NCBI GenBank assembly: GCA_910586835.1
Contig: CAJUJU010000060.1
Span: 1 to 24,088, forward strand
Length of the DNA stretch: 24,088 bases
Direction of reading: 5' to 3'
From: an uncultured Acetatifactor sp.
GTDB lineage: Bacteria; Bacillota; Clostridia; Lachnospirales; Lachnospiraceae
Below are positions 23,579-24,088 of this stretch, in pieces; within the stretch, counting starts at the first letter, position 1, and every line of letters starts with the position of its first letter. Below the pieces are notes generated by a model that saw only the letters and a list, made by a program, of their open reading frames with translations, made no database searches and was not told where the DNA came from. Both the position numbers and the translations under genes were made by a program.

Positions 23579-23623
23579 AGGAATACCAATACTCACCATG
23601 AATGCTGCACATATTAATGTCAT
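23552..23623 (-). CDS. Short ORF (23 codons) with an ideal ribosome binding site
   Basis: An ATG at 23623 is preceded by AAAGGAG (23632-23638) with 8-base spacing, as good a start as any in the window. The peptide begins MTLICAAFMVSIGI, a short hydrophobic stretch, and ends in a polar tail. Its last 27 bases overlap the 5' end of the tRNA-like sequence. The frame is open upstream to 23803 (83 codons in total), but no start there has a convincing ribosome site; a GTG at 23791 with GGAG 4 bases away is the next best. Not a family I recognise; it may not be translated. Confidence 0.35.
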   Translation of the reverse strand: MTLICAAFMVSIGIPERDSVVCG

Positions 23624-23816
23624 TTTTCTTGCTCCTTTCCATCTCACAGATAATTTCTTACTACTACCATAATTCTGTTTTTTGCTTGTTCTCTTTTCGC
23701 ACTTTTGTTTTTGACTTCCATGCACATCAGAACCATATTTTACGGAAAGTGACACCTTAACTGCTGTTGCTAATACTCCAATCACAATGCTCCATATAGG
23801 CAAACATTACAGATAT

Positions 23817-23845
23817 ACTATATCACCATATATTCGATCTTACAA
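23817..23845 (-). promoter_or_regulatory. Promoter of the small accessory transcription unit
   Basis: On the minus strand TTGTAA (23840-23845) and TATAGT (23817-23822) are 17 bases apart, and the -10 has a TGA extension (TGATATAGT). Transcription would begin near 23810, run through the short ORF and tRNA-like sequence and end at the terminator at 23457-23480, an RNA of about 350 nt. Confidence 0.65.
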
Positions 23846-23846
23846 C

Positions 23847-23877
23847 AAAAAAAACGCCCTAGCCTAAGCCAGAGCGT
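23847..23877 (-). terminator. Rho-independent terminator after the integrase remnant
   Basis: ACGCCCTAGC (23854-23863) pairs with GCCAGAGCGT (23868-23877) with two G-T pairs and a 4-base loop; on the minus strand seven T follow. It is 15 bases beyond the integrase stop codon. Confidence 0.9.
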
Positions 23878-23892
23878 CATAAATCCTCTATA

Positions 23893-24063
23893 TCAGATCA
23901 CCTTAAACATTTTCTGCGATACCGCCTTTGCATCGTTCTTCTTTTCAACCTCCGCCTGCGCCTTTTGAAATTCTTCCACCCGCCTCAGTTCCTTCTCTGC
24001 ATCATCCAATCCGATATGGGTGTACACATTCATTATAGATTCGCAGGAAATTATCTCCCGATA
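23893..24063 (-). pseudogene. C-terminal remnant of a tyrosine recombinase/integrase
   Basis: The frame encodes 56 residues including SIMNVYTHIGLDDAEKEL and ending QKMFKVI. This matches the C-terminus of phage/ICE tyrosine integrases, where the Tyr of (T/I)MNVYTH is the catalytic nucleophile and QKMF(K/R)VI-like tails are common. An in-frame TAA lies at 24064-24066, and no other frame continues the protein to the window edge, so the catalytic Arg/His boxes and DNA-binding domain are absent here. It is either a decayed gene or one broken by a frameshift or insertion just outside the window. A terminator follows directly. Confidence 0.7.
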
Positions 24064-24088
24064 TTATACAAAAATTGCAGATTATCAT

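Overview
The window looks like chromosomal DNA from a Gram-positive gut anaerobe of the Clostridia, most likely Lachnospiraceae. This rests on the gene families (Ptb-Buk, UxaC, KtrAB, CcdA/TlpA, a GLUG surface protein), the strong AGGAGG-type ribosome binding sites, moderately GC-rich coding DNA with AT-rich intergenic gaps, and U-tract terminators. The first 48 bases are not biological: they are Illumina adapter left on the contig end, and they cut off the 5' end of the first gene.

Layout. 50-3560 (+): a LacI-type regulator missing its first ~20 residues, uxaC (uronate isomerase) with a strong terminator, then an AraC-type regulator with its own extended -10 promoter. This looks like one edge of a hexuronate-use locus. 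3578-5636 (-): ktrB-ktrA potassium uptake. 5703-7833 (-): ptb-buk, acyl-CoA to acyl-phosphate to acid plus ATP, with its own promoter and terminator and an odd in-frame 41-codon leader ahead of buk. 8091-10178 (-): a Cache-domain chemoreceptor. 10317-11981 (-): an ECF-like sigma factor fused to a ~360-residue C-terminal region, with no anti-sigma gene beside it. 12264-18745 (-): an apparent operon of an MMPL/RND-type transporter, an overlapping 1008-residue GLUG-repeat surface protein and a HAD phosphatase, read divergently from a TetR regulator (19132-19704, +). 19835-22010 (-): low-molecular-weight phosphatase, CcdA and a TlpA-like thioredoxin with a repeat-rich linker.

From about 22.14 kb to the right edge the DNA becomes clearly AT-rich and accessory. 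It holds a DUF4238-like/SEC-C protein, a 92-nt tRNA-like sequence followed by a terminator, a short ORF with an ideal Shine-Dalgarno, a promoter, another terminator and a C-terminal fragment of a tyrosine integrase. I read this as the worn edge of an integrated element.

The best candidates for something undescribed are the TetR / MMPL / GLUG module (a transporter translationally coupled to a membrane-anchored beta-helix protein with a helical insert), the sigma factor with a fused C-terminal region, and the small promoter / short ORF / tRNA-like / terminator unit in the accessory end. All functional statements come from reading motifs by eye; no database search was possible.
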